Assembly (NCBI RefSeq): GCF_000711955.1
Contig: NZ_JONR01000006.1
Location: forward strand, 1 to 64,000
From: Nevskia soli DSM 19509
GTDB lineage: Bacteria > Pseudomonadota > Gammaproteobacteria > Nevskiales > Nevskiaceae
Length of the DNA: 64,000 nucleotides
Direction of reading: 5' to 3'
Each line of letters starts with the position of its first letter. The stretch's first letter is position 1. Shown one piece after another: positions 1 to 10,035 of the stretch. The position numbers were made by a program, and so were the translations under genes. Below the pieces are notes generated by a model. It was not told where the DNA came from. It did no database searches and saw only the letters and a program-made list of their open reading frames with translations.

Positions 1-357
1 ACCGGCCGCCAGCCTTGGCGGCCTGAACACTCAAACCATTTTCCAGGAGGCTCACCACAGGCAACGCGAAGCGCATGACGCGGCAGGGACCAATGGTCAG
101 ACCTGCGCCGGAGAATTCCGAGTAGCCCGATGGCGAGGATTTACGCCTCTCATCCGACAGAGAACCCGGCGCGCGCGAAGTCACCCTGCGGGCCCGAGAG
201 CAAGTCAGCACGCTCTCACCAGAGGCCGGATATACGGATGCAACCTTGCTTCCCCTACCACCGCGCCAGCGCTTGCACTTTGGGAGGAGTCCATATACGG
301 GCTACACTCCCTGGAAAGCTTGCCATCTCGTTCCCCGGCAACCGGAACATTGACTGT
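1..357. other. Left-edge region without a recognised gene
   Basis: No convincing gene is seen here. A perfect 8-bp inverted repeat with a 4-nt loop lies at 4-11/16-23 and could be a terminator stem or REP-like hairpin of the gene off the left edge. An open frame runs in from 130 in frame with the DUF3052 gene, but its residues resemble no protein and the family start is at 358. On the minus strand a short open frame starts at 76 and runs off the window, without a ribosome-binding site. The stretch 150-250 is rich in short complementary segments and could be a structured leader, but it matches no riboswitch consensus I can recall. Confidence 0.4.
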
Positions 358-762
358 ATGGCCGGATATTCAGGCACACCACTGGCGAAAAAACTGGGCA
401 TCAAACCCGGCAACAAGGTATTGCTCGTCGGTGCGCCGGAAGGCTATCGGTCCCTGCTCGATCCGCTACCGCAGGACGTGGAGTTCGTCGCCCGCCTGAG
501 CGGGGCAACCGACCTCATCCATGTCTTCACCGCCAGCAAGGCCGAGCTGCGGGAACTGCTGAAGAAATATCGCGTCGGATTGAAGCCGGACGGCGTGGTC
601 TGGGTGTCCTGGCCGAAAAAAGCGGCAAAGGTGCCGACGGACATCACGGAAGATACAATCCGGGAGGTGGCGCTTCCCATGGGTTTCGTGGACATCAAGG
701 TATGCGCGGTGAACGGGATATGGTCGGGGCTGAAGCTGGTGGTGCGCAAAGAACTGCGCTGA
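358..762 (+). CDS. DUF3052 family protein
   Basis: This 134-residue protein matches the DUF3052 pattern: an N-terminal MAGYSGTPLAKKLGIKPG segment, an alternating beta/alpha core, and a conserved WVSWPKKAAKVPTDITED stretch near residue 80. The family has no established biochemical role, and the fold hints at a methyltransferase-like or nucleotide-binding alpha/beta protein. The ATG at 358 is chosen because family homology begins exactly there; the frame is open further upstream but those residues look non-coding. A GNAT acetyltransferase follows 40 bp downstream on the same strand. The product is probably cytosolic, since no signal peptide or membrane segment is present. Confidence 0.8.
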   Translation: MAGYSGTPLAKKLGIKPGNKVLLVGAPEGYRSLLDPLPQDVEFVARLSGATDLIHVFTASKAELRELLKKYRVGLKPDGVVWVSWPKKAAKVPTDITEDTIREVALPMGFVDIKVCAVNGIWSGLKLVVRKELR

Positions 763-802
763 CCACGCGGCGGCCTGCGCCATCCGGCATGAACCACGCA
801 TC

Positions 803-1291
803 ATGATCACCGACCACAACATCGCCCTCGCCCGCTCCACCGACGCCTCGGCGATCTCCGCCATGTCGCGCGACTACATCGAGCGCGGGCTGGGCTGGGA
901 CTGGACGCCGACGCGGGTGCTGCGCAGCATCCGCGACCGCTCGACCAATGTGGCGGTGATGCGCGACGGCGGCCCGCTGCTCGGCTTCGGCATCATGAAG
1001 TACGGCGACGACACGGCCCATCTGCACCTGCTGGCGGTGCACCGCTCGATGCGGCGCAAGGGCGTGGGCACTGCGCTGCTGCTGTGGCTGGAACAGACGG
1101 CGCGCGCCGCGGCGATCGAGCGGGTGCGGCTGGAAGCGCGCGCCAGCAACGACCTCGCCCGCGCCTTCTACCGCAGCCGCGGCTACCACGAGACGGAACG
1201 GCTCAGCGGCTACTACCGCGGCGCGGAAGACGCGGTGCGGCTGGAGAAGCTGCTGTGGACGGATACGGGCACGGGGTTGGTGCCGGAATAG
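803..1291 (+). CDS. GNAT family N-acetyltransferase
   Basis: A 162-residue GCN5-related N-acetyltransferase that would transfer an acetyl group from acetyl-CoA to an unidentified amine. The acetyl-CoA-binding motif A is clear around residues 73-85 (VHRSMRRKGVGTALL), preceded by the beta strand AHLHLLAVH. The ending ASNDLARAFYRSRGYHE is the usual motif B with the conserved Tyr and Phe. Its length is normal for a single-domain GNAT. It lies 40 bp after the DUF3052 gene and may be co-transcribed with it. A strong stem-loop repeat follows at 1335-1360. The substrate cannot be inferred. Confidence 0.85.
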   Translation: MITDHNIALARSTDASAISAMSRDYIERGLGWDWTPTRVLRSIRDRSTNVAVMRDGGPLLGFGIMKYGDDTAHLHLLAVHRSMRRKGVGTALLLWLEQTARAAAIERVRLEARASNDLARAFYRSRGYHETERLSGYYRGAEDAVRLEKLLWTDTGTGLVPE

Positions 1292-1334
1292 ATCGGCTGC
1301 AGCGGGAGGAGCTGGGAAAAGCCCCTCTCCCCTG

Positions 1335-1360
1335 CCCCTCTCCCGCAAGCGGGAGAGGGG
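1335..1360. repeat. Perfect 12-bp inverted repeat (CCCCTCTCCCGC type)
   Basis: CCCCTCTCCCGC at 1335-1346 is followed by AA and its exact reverse complement at 1349-1360. It sits between the convergent GNAT and marC genes, so it may act as a transcription barrier in both directions, although it has no T-tract. The CCCTCTCCCGC core resembles an intergenic repeat found in many high-GC proteobacteria. Confidence 0.7.
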
Positions 1361-1388
1361 AACTGTAGGCCACTACCGCAATTTTTTG

Positions 1389-2021
1389 CTAGCCGGTCTG
1401 GGGGCCCAGACCCGGCAGCAGTGCCTTCAGGCCATTCACGATGAACTCCACCGCCAGGGCCGAGAGGATCAGGCCCATCAGGCGCGTGGTGATGTTGATG
1501 CCGGTGCGGCCGATCCAGTTGGCGATGGGATCGGCCAGGCTCAGGGCGATCAAGGTGACCACGCCCAGCGCCGCGCCGATGCCGATCAGGGCGCCGATAT
1601 CGATCCAGCCGCTGACCTTGCCGGCGTAGATGATCATGGCGCTGATGGTGCCGGGGCCGGCCATCAGGGGAATGGCCAGGGGCACCACGGCGATGTTGTC
1701 CTTGGATTCGGCCTCGTCCCTTTCCTCCGTGGTGGAGCGGGTGTTGCCGGCCTGGGCGTTGACCATGGCGATGGCCATCAACAGCATGACGATGCCGCCG
1801 CCGACCTGGAGCGAGCCGACGCTGATGCCGAAGAAGTGGATGATGCGCTCGCCGGCGGTGGCCGCGACCGCCAGCACCACGGCCACCGAGAGCGAGGCGA
1901 CGCGGATGGTGCGGCGCTTCTCCACCCGGCTCTGCGAGGCGGTCAGCCCGAGGAAGAAGGGGATGGCGCCGATGGGGTTGAGCAGCGCCAGCAGCGAAAC
2001 GAATTCCTTGACCAGGTCCAC
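1389..2021 (-). CDS. MarC family integral membrane protein
   Basis: A 210-residue MarC/UPF0056 protein with six predicted transmembrane segments. The family hallmark LLALLNPIGAIPFFLGLT is at residues 10-27, and MAGPGTISAMI is at about 120-131. Despite the name, MarC proteins have not been shown to confer multiple antibiotic resistance and their substrate is unknown. The reading frame begins with GTG at 2019-2021, with AAGGG about 8 nt upstream. It is transcribed convergently with the GNAT gene, with the 1335-1360 hairpin between them. Upstream lie two repeat families separating it from the formate dehydrogenase operon, so it probably has its own promoter. Confidence 0.88.
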   Translation of the reverse strand: MDLVKEFVSLLALLNPIGAIPFFLGLTASQSRVEKRRTIRVASLSVAVVLAVAATAGERIIHFFGISVGSLQVGGGIVMLLMAIAMVNAQAGNTRSTTEERDEAESKDNIAVVPLAIPLMAGPGTISAMIIYAGKVSGWIDIGALIGIGAALGVVTLIALSLADPIANWIGRTGINITTRLMGLILSALAVEFIVNGLKALLPGLGPQTG

Positions 2022-2089
2022 CGGTGCGCCCTTGGGTGCGAGAGTATGGGGACAGGTTAGCGCAAAATCGCTGGGGGCTATTGTGCTTT

Positions 2090-2145
2090 GTCATCCCAAG
2101 CGCAGCGAAGGATCCGGCCAGATCCTTCGCTACGCTCAGGATGAC
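2090..2145. repeat. Long imperfect inverted repeat (GTCATCC...GGATGAC)
   Basis: GTCATCC at 2090-2096 pairs with GGATGAC at 2139-2145. The arms continue inward through GCGAAGGATC at 2105-2114 and GATCCTTCGC at 2121-2130, around a short CGGCCA loop. The sequence resembles the TCATCCTGAGCGTAGCGAAGG repeat that recurs in many bacterial genomes. No coding sequence overlaps it. Confidence 0.75.
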
Positions 2146-2153
2146 AAGTAGTT

Positions 2154-2227
2154 GTAGGGCGGCCTGTGGCCGCTGCTGCCGCGCTGTATGGGAGTGTGCA
2201 CGGCGGCCATAGGCCACCCCGCCCTAC
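2154..2227. repeat. REP-like doublet with GTAG heads
   Basis: Two inverted units face each other. The left unit (2154-2173) begins GTAGGGCGG and folds on a GGCC-TGT-GGCC core. The right unit (2203-2227) is the same type on the opposite strand, ending CCGCCCTAC. A GTAG tetranucleotide followed by an imperfect hairpin is the architecture of REP sequences bound by RAYT (REP-associated tyrosine transposase) proteins. The right unit overlaps the fdsD stop codon at 2224-2226. A second doublet of the same type lies at 14385-14463. Confidence 0.65.
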
Positions 2228-2454
2228 TGTTTCGCTTCCGCGCTCTCCGCCATGCTCTGGACGGCCTGCCGCGGCAGTTCTTCCAGCCCTTCGCCGCCCT
2301 CGCGCAGGTGTTCGATGATCTGCGCGCGCATGCGCGGGGTCCAGAATTTCTGGATGTGGTTGACCATGCCCTTGATGCCTTCCTCGCGTACCGGTTCGGC
2401 GTGGAAGAAGGCGCCGATGTCGTTGGCCATGTTGGTCAGGTGTTCGATGCTCAT
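2224..2454 (-). CDS. fdsD: Formate dehydrogenase delta subunit
   Basis: A 76-residue protein matching the small delta subunit of soluble NAD-dependent formate dehydrogenases. It starts MSIEHLTNMANDIGAFF and contains a conserved HIQKFWTPRMRAQIIEHL segment. In Cupriavidus-type operons this subunit is last in the order fdsGBACD and is needed for a functional enzyme; its exact role is unclear. Its start overlaps the fdhD stop by 4 nt (2451-2454), indicating translational coupling. The TAG stop lies inside a REP-like repeat, so the C-terminal residues may have been altered by repeat insertion. Confidence 0.9.
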   Translation of the reverse strand: MSIEHLTNMANDIGAFFHAEPVREEGIKGMVNHIQKFWTPRMRAQIIEHLREGGEGLEELPRQAVQSMAESAEAKQ

Positions 2455-3347
2455 GCTGCGCTTCCTTCGGTGCCGGCGCTGCGCGGCCCCACGTCGAGGA
2501 CGCGGGCGGGGCAGGCGTAGATGACGAAACTGTCGCCGCGGGCGAAGCCGATCAGGGTCAGGCCGGCTTCCTCGGCCACGCGGATGGCGTAGGCGGTGGG
2601 TGCGGAGATGGCGGCGAGCAGGGGGATGCCGGCCATGGCCGCCTTCAGCGCCATCTCGTAGCTGGCGCGGCTGGTGACGACGGCGAAGCCGCGGGTGGTG
2701 TCGCGGCGTTCGCGCAGCAGGGCGCCGATCAGCTTGTCCAGGGCGTTGTGGCGGCCCACGTCCTCGCGCACCAGCTGCACCGCGCCGTCCGGCGCGGCCC
2801 AGGCGGCGGCGTGGGTGGCGCCGGTGAGGCCGTTGAGCGTCTGGCGACGGCGCAGTTCGTCCTGGGCACGGCGCAGGGCGGCGACGGCCACCGGCACGCC
2901 GGCGCCGACCCGGCGCGGGCTGCGGATGGCGTCGGCGATGGTCTCGGCGCCGCACAGGCCGCAGCCGGTGCGGCCGTGCAGGTTGCGGCGCCGGCCCAGC
3001 AGGACTTCGTGGCGCTGCGCCGGGATGCGCATGCGGATCTCGTAGCTGGGACCGTTCGCGCCCTCGTGCCGGAACACCTCCAGCGACTGCATCTCGGCGG
3101 CGTCGGCGATCACGTCCTCGCTGAAGGAGAAGCCCAGGGCGAAGTCTTCCAGGTCGGAGGGCGTGGCCATCATCACCACGTGCGGCTCGCCGTTGTAGAC
3201 CAGGGCCACCGGGGTTTCCTCGGCGACGCAGTCCTCCACCGCGCTGAGCCTGCCGTCGCGCCAGGCGCGCACCGGCAGGCGCGCGTAGCCGGCGACGTCC
3301 GCGTCGCCGGGCTGCGCGCCCATGGGCTTATTTGACGGCAAGGACAT
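2451..3347 (-). CDS. fdhD: Formate dehydrogenase accessory sulfurtransferase FdhD (FdsC)
   Basis: A 298-residue FdhD homologue. FdhD transfers sulfur from a cysteine desulfurase to the bis-MGD molybdenum cofactor, which formate dehydrogenase needs for activity. The active CxxC is seen as GCGLCGAE near residue 133. The conserved LVREDVGRHNALDKLIG and TSRASYEMALKAAMAGIP segments follow. The ATG at 3347 has AGGG just upstream and overlaps the end of fdsA by 20 nt; an alternative ATG at 3323 lacks a ribosome-binding site. In the fdsGBACD order this is fdsC. The product is cytosolic. Confidence 0.93.
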   Translation of the reverse strand: MSLPSNKPMGAQPGDADVAGYARLPVRAWRDGRLSAVEDCVAEETPVALVYNGEPHVVMMATPSDLEDFALGFSFSEDVIADAAEMQSLEVFRHEGANGPSYEIRMRIPAQRHEVLLGRRRNLHGRTGCGLCGAETIADAIRSPRRVGAGVPVAVAALRRAQDELRRRQTLNGLTGATHAAAWAAPDGAVQLVREDVGRHNALDKLIGALLRERRDTTRGFAVVTSRASYEMALKAAMAGIPLLAAISAPTAYAIRVAEEAGLTLIGFARGDSFVIYACPARVLDVGPRSAGTEGSAA

Positions 3348-6186
3348 CGCTGCCCTGCTTGAGCAGTTCCTGCTGCCGCTCGGAGAACTTGCGGTAGCGC
3401 TTCTGCCATTCCGAGGGCTGGCTGACCCGCACCACCTGCACCGCGGTGACCTTGTACTCGGGGCAGTTGGTGGCCCAGTCCGAGTTGTCGGTGGTGATGA
3501 CGTTGGCGCCGGAGTCCGGGAAGTGGAAGGTGGTGTAGACCAGGCCCGGCTGCACGCGCGGCGTGACCAGGGCGCGCATCACCGTTTCGCCGGCGCGGCT
3601 GTGCACGCCGACCCAGTCGCCGTCCTTCACGCCGCGCTCTTCCGCATCGTGCGGATGCAGTTCCAGCCGGTCCTCGTCGTGCCAGGTGTTGTTGGCGGTG
3701 CGGCGAGTCTGCGCGCCGACGTTGTATTGCGACAGGATGCGGCCGGTGGTGAGGATCAGCGGATATTTGCCGTTGACCTTCTCGCGCGTCGGCACGTATT
3801 CGGTGAGCATGAACCTGCCCTTGCCGCGCACGAATTCGTCGATGTGCATGATCGGCGTGCCTTGCGGCGCGTGGTCGTTGCACGGCCACTGGATGCTGCC
3901 CAGCTGGTCCAGGCGCTCGTAGCTGACACCGGTGAAGGTGGGCGTGAGGCTGGCGATCTCGTCCATGATCTCGGACGGATGGCTGTACTTCATCTCGTAG
4001 CCCAGCGCCTTGGACAGCAGCATGGTGATTTCCCAGTCGGCGTAGCCGGCCGGCGCCTGGCTCACCTTGCGCACGCGCGAGATGCGGCGCTCGGCGTTGG
4101 TGAAGGTGCCGTCCTTCTCCAGGAAGGAGGAGCCGGGCAGGAAGACGTGGGCGAACTTGGCGGTCTCGTTGAGGAACAGGTCCTGCACCACGATGCACTC
4201 CATCGCGCTCAGCGCGGCGGTGACGTGCTGGGTGTTGGGATCGGACTGCGCGATGTCCTCGCCCTCGCAGTACAGGCCGAGGAATTCGCCGTCGAGCGCG
4301 GACTCGAACATGTTGGGAATGCGCAGGCCCGGATCGGACTGCAGGCTCACGCCCCAGGTCTGCTCGAACAGATGGCGGGTGACGTCGTCGCTGACATGGC
4401 GGTAGCCGGGAAACTCGTGCGGGAAGGAGCCCATGTCGCAGGAGCCCTGCACATTGTTCTGGCCGCGCAGCGGGTTCACACCCACGCCTAGCCGGCCGAT
4501 GTTGCCGGTAGCCATGGCCAGGTTGGCGATGGCCATCACCGTGGTGGAACCCTGGCTGTGCTCGGTGACGCCCAGGCCGTAGTAGATGGCGGCGTTGCCG
4601 CCGGTGGCGTAAAGCCGCGCGGCCGCGCGCACTTCGCTGGCCGGCACGCCGGTATCGGCCTCCAGCGCTTCCGGCGAATGGCGCGCCTCGGCGACGAAGG
4701 TCTTCCACTTGGCGAAGGCCTCCGGCTCGCAGCGCTCGGCGGCGAAAGCCTCGTTGACCAAACCCTCGGTGACGACGACGTGGGCCAGGCTGTTGAGCAG
4801 GGCGACGTTGGTGCCGGGGCGCAACTGGAGGTGATGCTGCGCCTGGATATGCGGCATCCGCACCAGGTCGATGCGGCGCGGGTCGGCGATGATCAGCTTG
4901 GCGCCTTCACGCAGGCGCCGCTTCATCTGCGAGCCGAACACCGGATGCGCGTCGGTGGGGTTGGCGCCGATGATGAAGATGACGTCGGCTTCCATTACCG
5001 AGTCGAAGGTCTGCGTGCCGGCGGATTCGCCCAGGGTCTGCTTCAGGCCGTAGCCGGTGGGCGAATGGCAGACGCGGGCGCAGGTGTCGACGTTGTTGTT
5101 GCCGAAGGCGGCGCGCACCAGCTTCTGCACCAGGTAGGTTTCCTCGTTGGTGCAGCGCGAGGAGGTGATGGCGCCGACGGCGCCCTTGCCGTGCCTGGCC
5201 TGGATGCGCTTGAACTCGGAGGCGGCGTAGCCGATGGCTTCTTCCCAGCTCACCTCGCGCCAGGGATCGGTGATCTTGGCGCGGATCATCGGCTTGGTGA
5301 TGCGGTCCGGATGGGTGGTGTAGCCGATGGCGAAGCGGCCCTTGACGCAGGAGTGGCCGTGGTTGGCGTGGCCATCCTGGTTCGGCACCATGCGCACCAG
5401 CTCCTGGCCCTTCATCTCGGCGCGGAAGGAGCAACCCACGCCGCAGTAGGCGCAGGTGGTGATGGTGCTGTGCTCGGCCTGGCCCTTGTCGATCAGGGTC
5501 TTTTCCGACAGTGTCGCCGTCGGGCAGGCCTGCACGCAGGCACCGCAGGAGACGCACTCGGAATCGAGGAAGGAATCGTCCTGGCTGGCGGCGATCTTGG
5601 AGTCGAAGCCGCGGCCCTGCACGGTCAGGGCCAGTGTGCCCTGCACTTCATCGCAGGCGCGCACGCAGCGCGAGCAGAGAATGCACTTGCTGGCGTCGAA
5701 GGTGAAGTACGGATTGCTCTCGTCCTTTTCCAGCTTGAGATGGTTCTCGCCCTCGTAACCGTAGCGCACCTCGCGCAGGCCGACGGCGCCGGCCATGTCC
5801 TGCAATTCGCAGTGGCCGTTGGCGGGACAGGTCAGGCAGTCCAGCGGATGATCGGAGATGTACAGCTCCATCACACCGCGGCGCAGTTCGCCGATCTTCT
5901 GGTTCTGCGTGGTGACCTTCATGCCGGGCGCCACCAGGGTGGTGCAGGAGGCGGGATAACCCTTCATGCCCTCGATCTGCACCAGACACAGGCGGCAGGA
6001 GCCGAAGGCCTCGAGCTGCTCGGTGGCGCAGAGCTTGGGCACGGCGATGCCGCCCAGCGCCGCGGCGCGCATCACCGAGGTGCCGGCCGGCACCGAGACC
6101 TCGAAGCCGTCGATGCTCAGCGTGACCAGCTGCTCCGACGGCGCGGGAGCCGGGGTTCCAAAATCCTTTTCTGCGATCGACAGCAT
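3328..6186 (-). CDS. fdsA: NAD-dependent formate dehydrogenase alpha subunit (molybdenum)
   Basis: A 952-residue catalytic subunit that oxidises formate to CO2 at a bis-MGD molybdenum centre. The N-terminus is NuoG-like, with a [2Fe-2S] site (Cys53, 64, 67, 81), the His-Cys cluster (HPLDCLTC, Cys117/120/126), and two [4Fe-4S] motifs (Cys168-171-174-178 and Cys211-214-217-221). The molybdopterin domain begins with CAYCGVGC (Cys245/248/252/280). The molybdenum ligand is Cys373 in ARVCHSP, with the adjacent catalytic His374, so this is a cysteine and not a selenocysteine enzyme. It lies 12 bp after fdsB in the operon. The length is normal for FdsA. Confidence 0.97.
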   Translation of the reverse strand: MLSIAEKDFGTPAPAPSEQLVTLSIDGFEVSVPAGTSVMRAAALGGIAVPKLCATEQLEAFGSCRLCLVQIEGMKGYPASCTTLVAPGMKVTTQNQKIGELRRGVMELYISDHPLDCLTCPANGHCELQDMAGAVGLREVRYGYEGENHLKLEKDESNPYFTFDASKCILCSRCVRACDEVQGTLALTVQGRGFDSKIAASQDDSFLDSECVSCGACVQACPTATLSEKTLIDKGQAEHSTITTCAYCGVGCSFRAEMKGQELVRMVPNQDGHANHGHSCVKGRFAIGYTTHPDRITKPMIRAKITDPWREVSWEEAIGYAASEFKRIQARHGKGAVGAITSSRCTNEETYLVQKLVRAAFGNNNVDTCARVCHSPTGYGLKQTLGESAGTQTFDSVMEADVIFIIGANPTDAHPVFGSQMKRRLREGAKLIIADPRRIDLVRMPHIQAQHHLQLRPGTNVALLNSLAHVVVTEGLVNEAFAAERCEPEAFAKWKTFVAEARHSPEALEADTGVPASEVRAAARLYATGGNAAIYYGLGVTEHSQGSTTVMAIANLAMATGNIGRLGVGVNPLRGQNNVQGSCDMGSFPHEFPGYRHVSDDVTRHLFEQTWGVSLQSDPGLRIPNMFESALDGEFLGLYCEGEDIAQSDPNTQHVTAALSAMECIVVQDLFLNETAKFAHVFLPGSSFLEKDGTFTNAERRISRVRKVSQAPAGYADWEITMLLSKALGYEMKYSHPSEIMDEIASLTPTFTGVSYERLDQLGSIQWPCNDHAPQGTPIMHIDEFVRGKGRFMLTEYVPTREKVNGKYPLILTTGRILSQYNVGAQTRRTANNTWHDEDRLELHPHDAEERGVKDGDWVGVHSRAGETVMRALVTPRVQPGLVYTTFHFPDSGANVITTDNSDWATNCPEYKVTAVQVVRVSQPSEWQKRYRKFSERQQELLKQGSDVLAVK

Positions 6187-6198
6187 GACATGTCTCTC

Positions 6199-7748
<1,550 letters not shown>

Positions 7749-7752
<4 letters not shown>

Positions 7753-8264
7753 GAGGCGCCTCCCACCAGCTCGTCGAAGCTCTCCGCATCGACACGGCCG
7801 TGCAGTTCGCCATCCAGCATCAGCGAGGGGCCGCAGGCGCAGTTGCCCAGGCAGTACACCGGCTCCAGCGTGTAGCGGCCATCCGCGGTGGTGCCATGGA
7901 AGTCCACGCCAAGCTTCTGTTTGACGTGCGCCTCCAGCGCGGTGGCGCCGAGCGACTGGCAGGCCTCGGCGCGGCAGAGCTGCAGAACCTGCTTGCCCGG
8001 CTTGGTCGAGCGGAAGTAGTGATAGAAGGTGATGACGCCGTGCACCTCGGCGCGCGTCAGGTTCAGTTCCGAGGCGATCAGCGTGACCGCGCCGGGCGGC
8101 ACATAGCCCAGCGCATCCTGCACGCCGTGCAGCACCGGCAGCAGCGCGCCGGGCAGCGCGCGCAGCCGCACGATCACTTCCAGCACCTTGGCCCGCTCCG
8201 CCGCGGCCAGCGGCCTGGCGGCCGGCATGGGACGCAACGGTTGTTCCTGCACCTGCCCTTTCAT
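7749..8264 (-). CDS. fdsG: NAD-dependent formate dehydrogenase gamma subunit
   Basis: A 171-residue NuoE-like protein carrying one [2Fe-2S] cluster on a thioredoxin fold. The four ligands are Cys97, Cys102, Cys138 and Cys142, in CRAEAC and CLGNC. With FdsB it forms the diaphorase unit of formate dehydrogenase. The frame is open to 8300, but ATG 8264 is preferred because GAGGT lies about 6 nt upstream and homology begins there. It is the first dehydrogenase gene in the operon and lies 48 bp after the transporter gene. Confidence 0.95.
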
Positions 8265-8312
8265 CACTGACCTCGTCTTCCGTTCATGCCGCCCTTCCAC
8301 ATATCAATCGAA

Positions 8313-9971
8313 TCAATGCACCAGCACCGCGGCCTTCTGCAGCGCGGTCCACAAACCCCAGATGAAGGGGATGCCGACCGCCAGCCAGGCCAGCGCCGTG
8401 CCGATGCCAGCGGATCCGCGAGCCGCGGTGTCGGCCCGCGGATCCGCCGTCATCTCGTGGGCGAGGCTGCGTTCGGCCTGCAACTCCGCGTCCGTCATCT
8501 GGTATTTCTCCGCCACCGGCTTGACCAGGAAATTGCAGATCAGGCCGCCGAGCAGGAGCAGCGCCAGGATGTACAGCGTGACGTCGTAGACCAGGTTGCC
8601 GGGCACGCCCTGCGCCTTCTCGAAATCGCGCAGATTGGCGATCAGCAGGGGACCGATGACGCCGGCGGCGGACCAGGCGGTGAGCAGCCGGCCGTGGATG
8701 GCGCCGACCATCTGCGTGCCGAAGATGTCCGCCAGATAGGCCGGCACGGTGGCAAAGCCGCCGCCGTACATCGACAGGATCAGGCAGGCGGTGGCGACGA
8801 ACAGCAGCACGGCGCCGAGATGGCCGAAGGTGGGCAGCAGGCAATACAGCACGATGCCGAGCAGGAAGAACACGTAGTAGGTGTTCTTGCGGCCGAGCTT
8901 GTCGGACAGCGAGGCCCAGAACAGGCGGCCGAGGCTGTTGAACAGGCTGAGCAGACCGACCAGGCCGGCGGCGATCGCCGCGATGGTGACCTTCTGCTCC
9001 GGCGTCAGGCCGGCACTGGCGGTATCCACGCCGAGCAGCTTGCCGCCGAACACTTCCTGGAACATCGGCGAGGCCATCGCCAGCACGCCGATGCCGGCGC
9101 TGACGTTGAGGCACAGCACGCCCCAGATGGCCCAGAACTGCGGCGTCTTCCAGGCCTTGCTCAGGTGCACGTGGCGGCGCGTGATCATGGCGCTGCCGGC
9201 GCTGGTAGGCGGATTCCAGCCGGCCGGCTTCCAGCCGTTGGGCGGCACGCGGTAGCCGAAGGCGCCGCCCATCATGAAGACGAAGTACAGCGCCGCCAGC
9301 ACCAGGAAGGTCTGCCACACGCCGGGATCGCCGTCGGCGGCGAAGTGCTTCATCAGCATCGCCGCCAGTGGCGCGCCGATCATGGCGCCGCCGCCGAAGC
9401 CCATGATGGCGAAGCCGGTGGCCATGCCGCGACGATCAGGGAACCACTTGATCAGGGTCGATACCGGCGAGATGTAGCCCAGGCCCAGGCCGATGCCGCC
9501 GAGCACGCCGGTGCCCAGCCAGACGATCCACAGCTGGTGCAGATGTACGCCGATGGCGCCCAGGACGAGGCCGCCGCACCAGCACAGGGCCGAGACCACG
9601 CCGGCCTTGCGCGGGCCGGCGCGTTCCAGCCAGCCGCCCCAGAGGGCCGCGGCCAGGCCAAGGCAGACGATGAACAGGGTGAAGGTGAAGGTTTCCGAAG
9701 CCACCGACCAGTTGCAGGTGCTGGTGAACAGGTCCGCGGTCCAGCTGCTGCTCTTGGGGCAGGCCGCGTCAGGGGTGGCCAGCAGCTTGGACATCGGCAG
9801 CCAGAACACGGAAAAGCCGTAGGCCATGCCGATGCACAGGTGTATGGCCAGCGCGGCCGGCGGCACCAGCCAGCGGTTGAAACCCGGGCCCGCCACGGTC
9901 CGCTCTTTATCCAGTATCCCCGTGTCCCGGCCCAGGGCGGGCGGCGGAACAGTGCTTCCAATCGTCGACAT
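8313..9971 (-). CDS. OFA family MFS transporter (oxalate/formate antiporter-like)
   Basis: A 552-residue major facilitator with about 12 transmembrane helices, matching the oxalate:formate antiporter (OFA/OxlT/YhjX) family. The segments HLCIGMAYGFSVFWLPM (TM1) and PDRRGMATGFAIMGFGGGAMIG are typical. Compared with OxlT it is long because of a periplasmic loop near residues 60-90 and a cytoplasmic insert around 235-265. It is the first gene of the minus-strand formate module, read from a divergent promoter region, with GGAG upstream of the start. The context suggests formate import or anion exchange. The actual substrate is inferred, not shown. Confidence 0.88.
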   Translation of the reverse strand: MSTIGSTVPPPALGRDTGILDKERTVAGPGFNRWLVPPAALAIHLCIGMAYGFSVFWLPMSKLLATPDAACPKSSSWTADLFTSTCNWSVASETFTFTLFIVCLGLAAALWGGWLERAGPRKAGVVSALCWCGGLVLGAIGVHLHQLWIVWLGTGVLGGIGLGLGYISPVSTLIKWFPDRRGMATGFAIMGFGGGAMIGAPLAAMLMKHFAADGDPGVWQTFLVLAALYFVFMMGGAFGYRVPPNGWKPAGWNPPTSAGSAMITRRHVHLSKAWKTPQFWAIWGVLCLNVSAGIGVLAMASPMFQEVFGGKLLGVDTASAGLTPEQKVTIAAIAAGLVGLLSLFNSLGRLFWASLSDKLGRKNTYYVFFLLGIVLYCLLPTFGHLGAVLLFVATACLILSMYGGGFATVPAYLADIFGTQMVGAIHGRLLTAWSAAGVIGPLLIANLRDFEKAQGVPGNLVYDVTLYILALLLLGGLICNFLVKPVAEKYQMTDAELQAERSLAHEMTADPRADTAARGSAGIGTALAWLAVGIPFIWGLWTALQKAAVLVH

Positions 9972-10005
9972 ATTTTGTGTTCTCCTCGGTTTTCCGCTTT
10001 AGTTA

Positions 10006-10035
10006 TATATGCCTAATAGATCATATGAAGGTCAA
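10006..10035 (-). promoter_or_regulatory. Candidate sigma-70 promoter of the formate module
   Basis: Read on the minus strand, TTGACC (complement of 10030-10035) is followed after 18 nt by CATATA (complement of 10006-10011), about 35-45 bp before the transporter start. The region is far more AT-rich than its surroundings. A GCCTAATA half-site overlaps the spacer. Confidence 0.5.

Noticed and set aside
150..250. A possible glycine or FMN riboswitch suggested by GACAGAGA and GGATGAGAGG fragments
   Set aside because: The conserved cores and pairing order of those riboswitches are not met, and no matching downstream gene is present.
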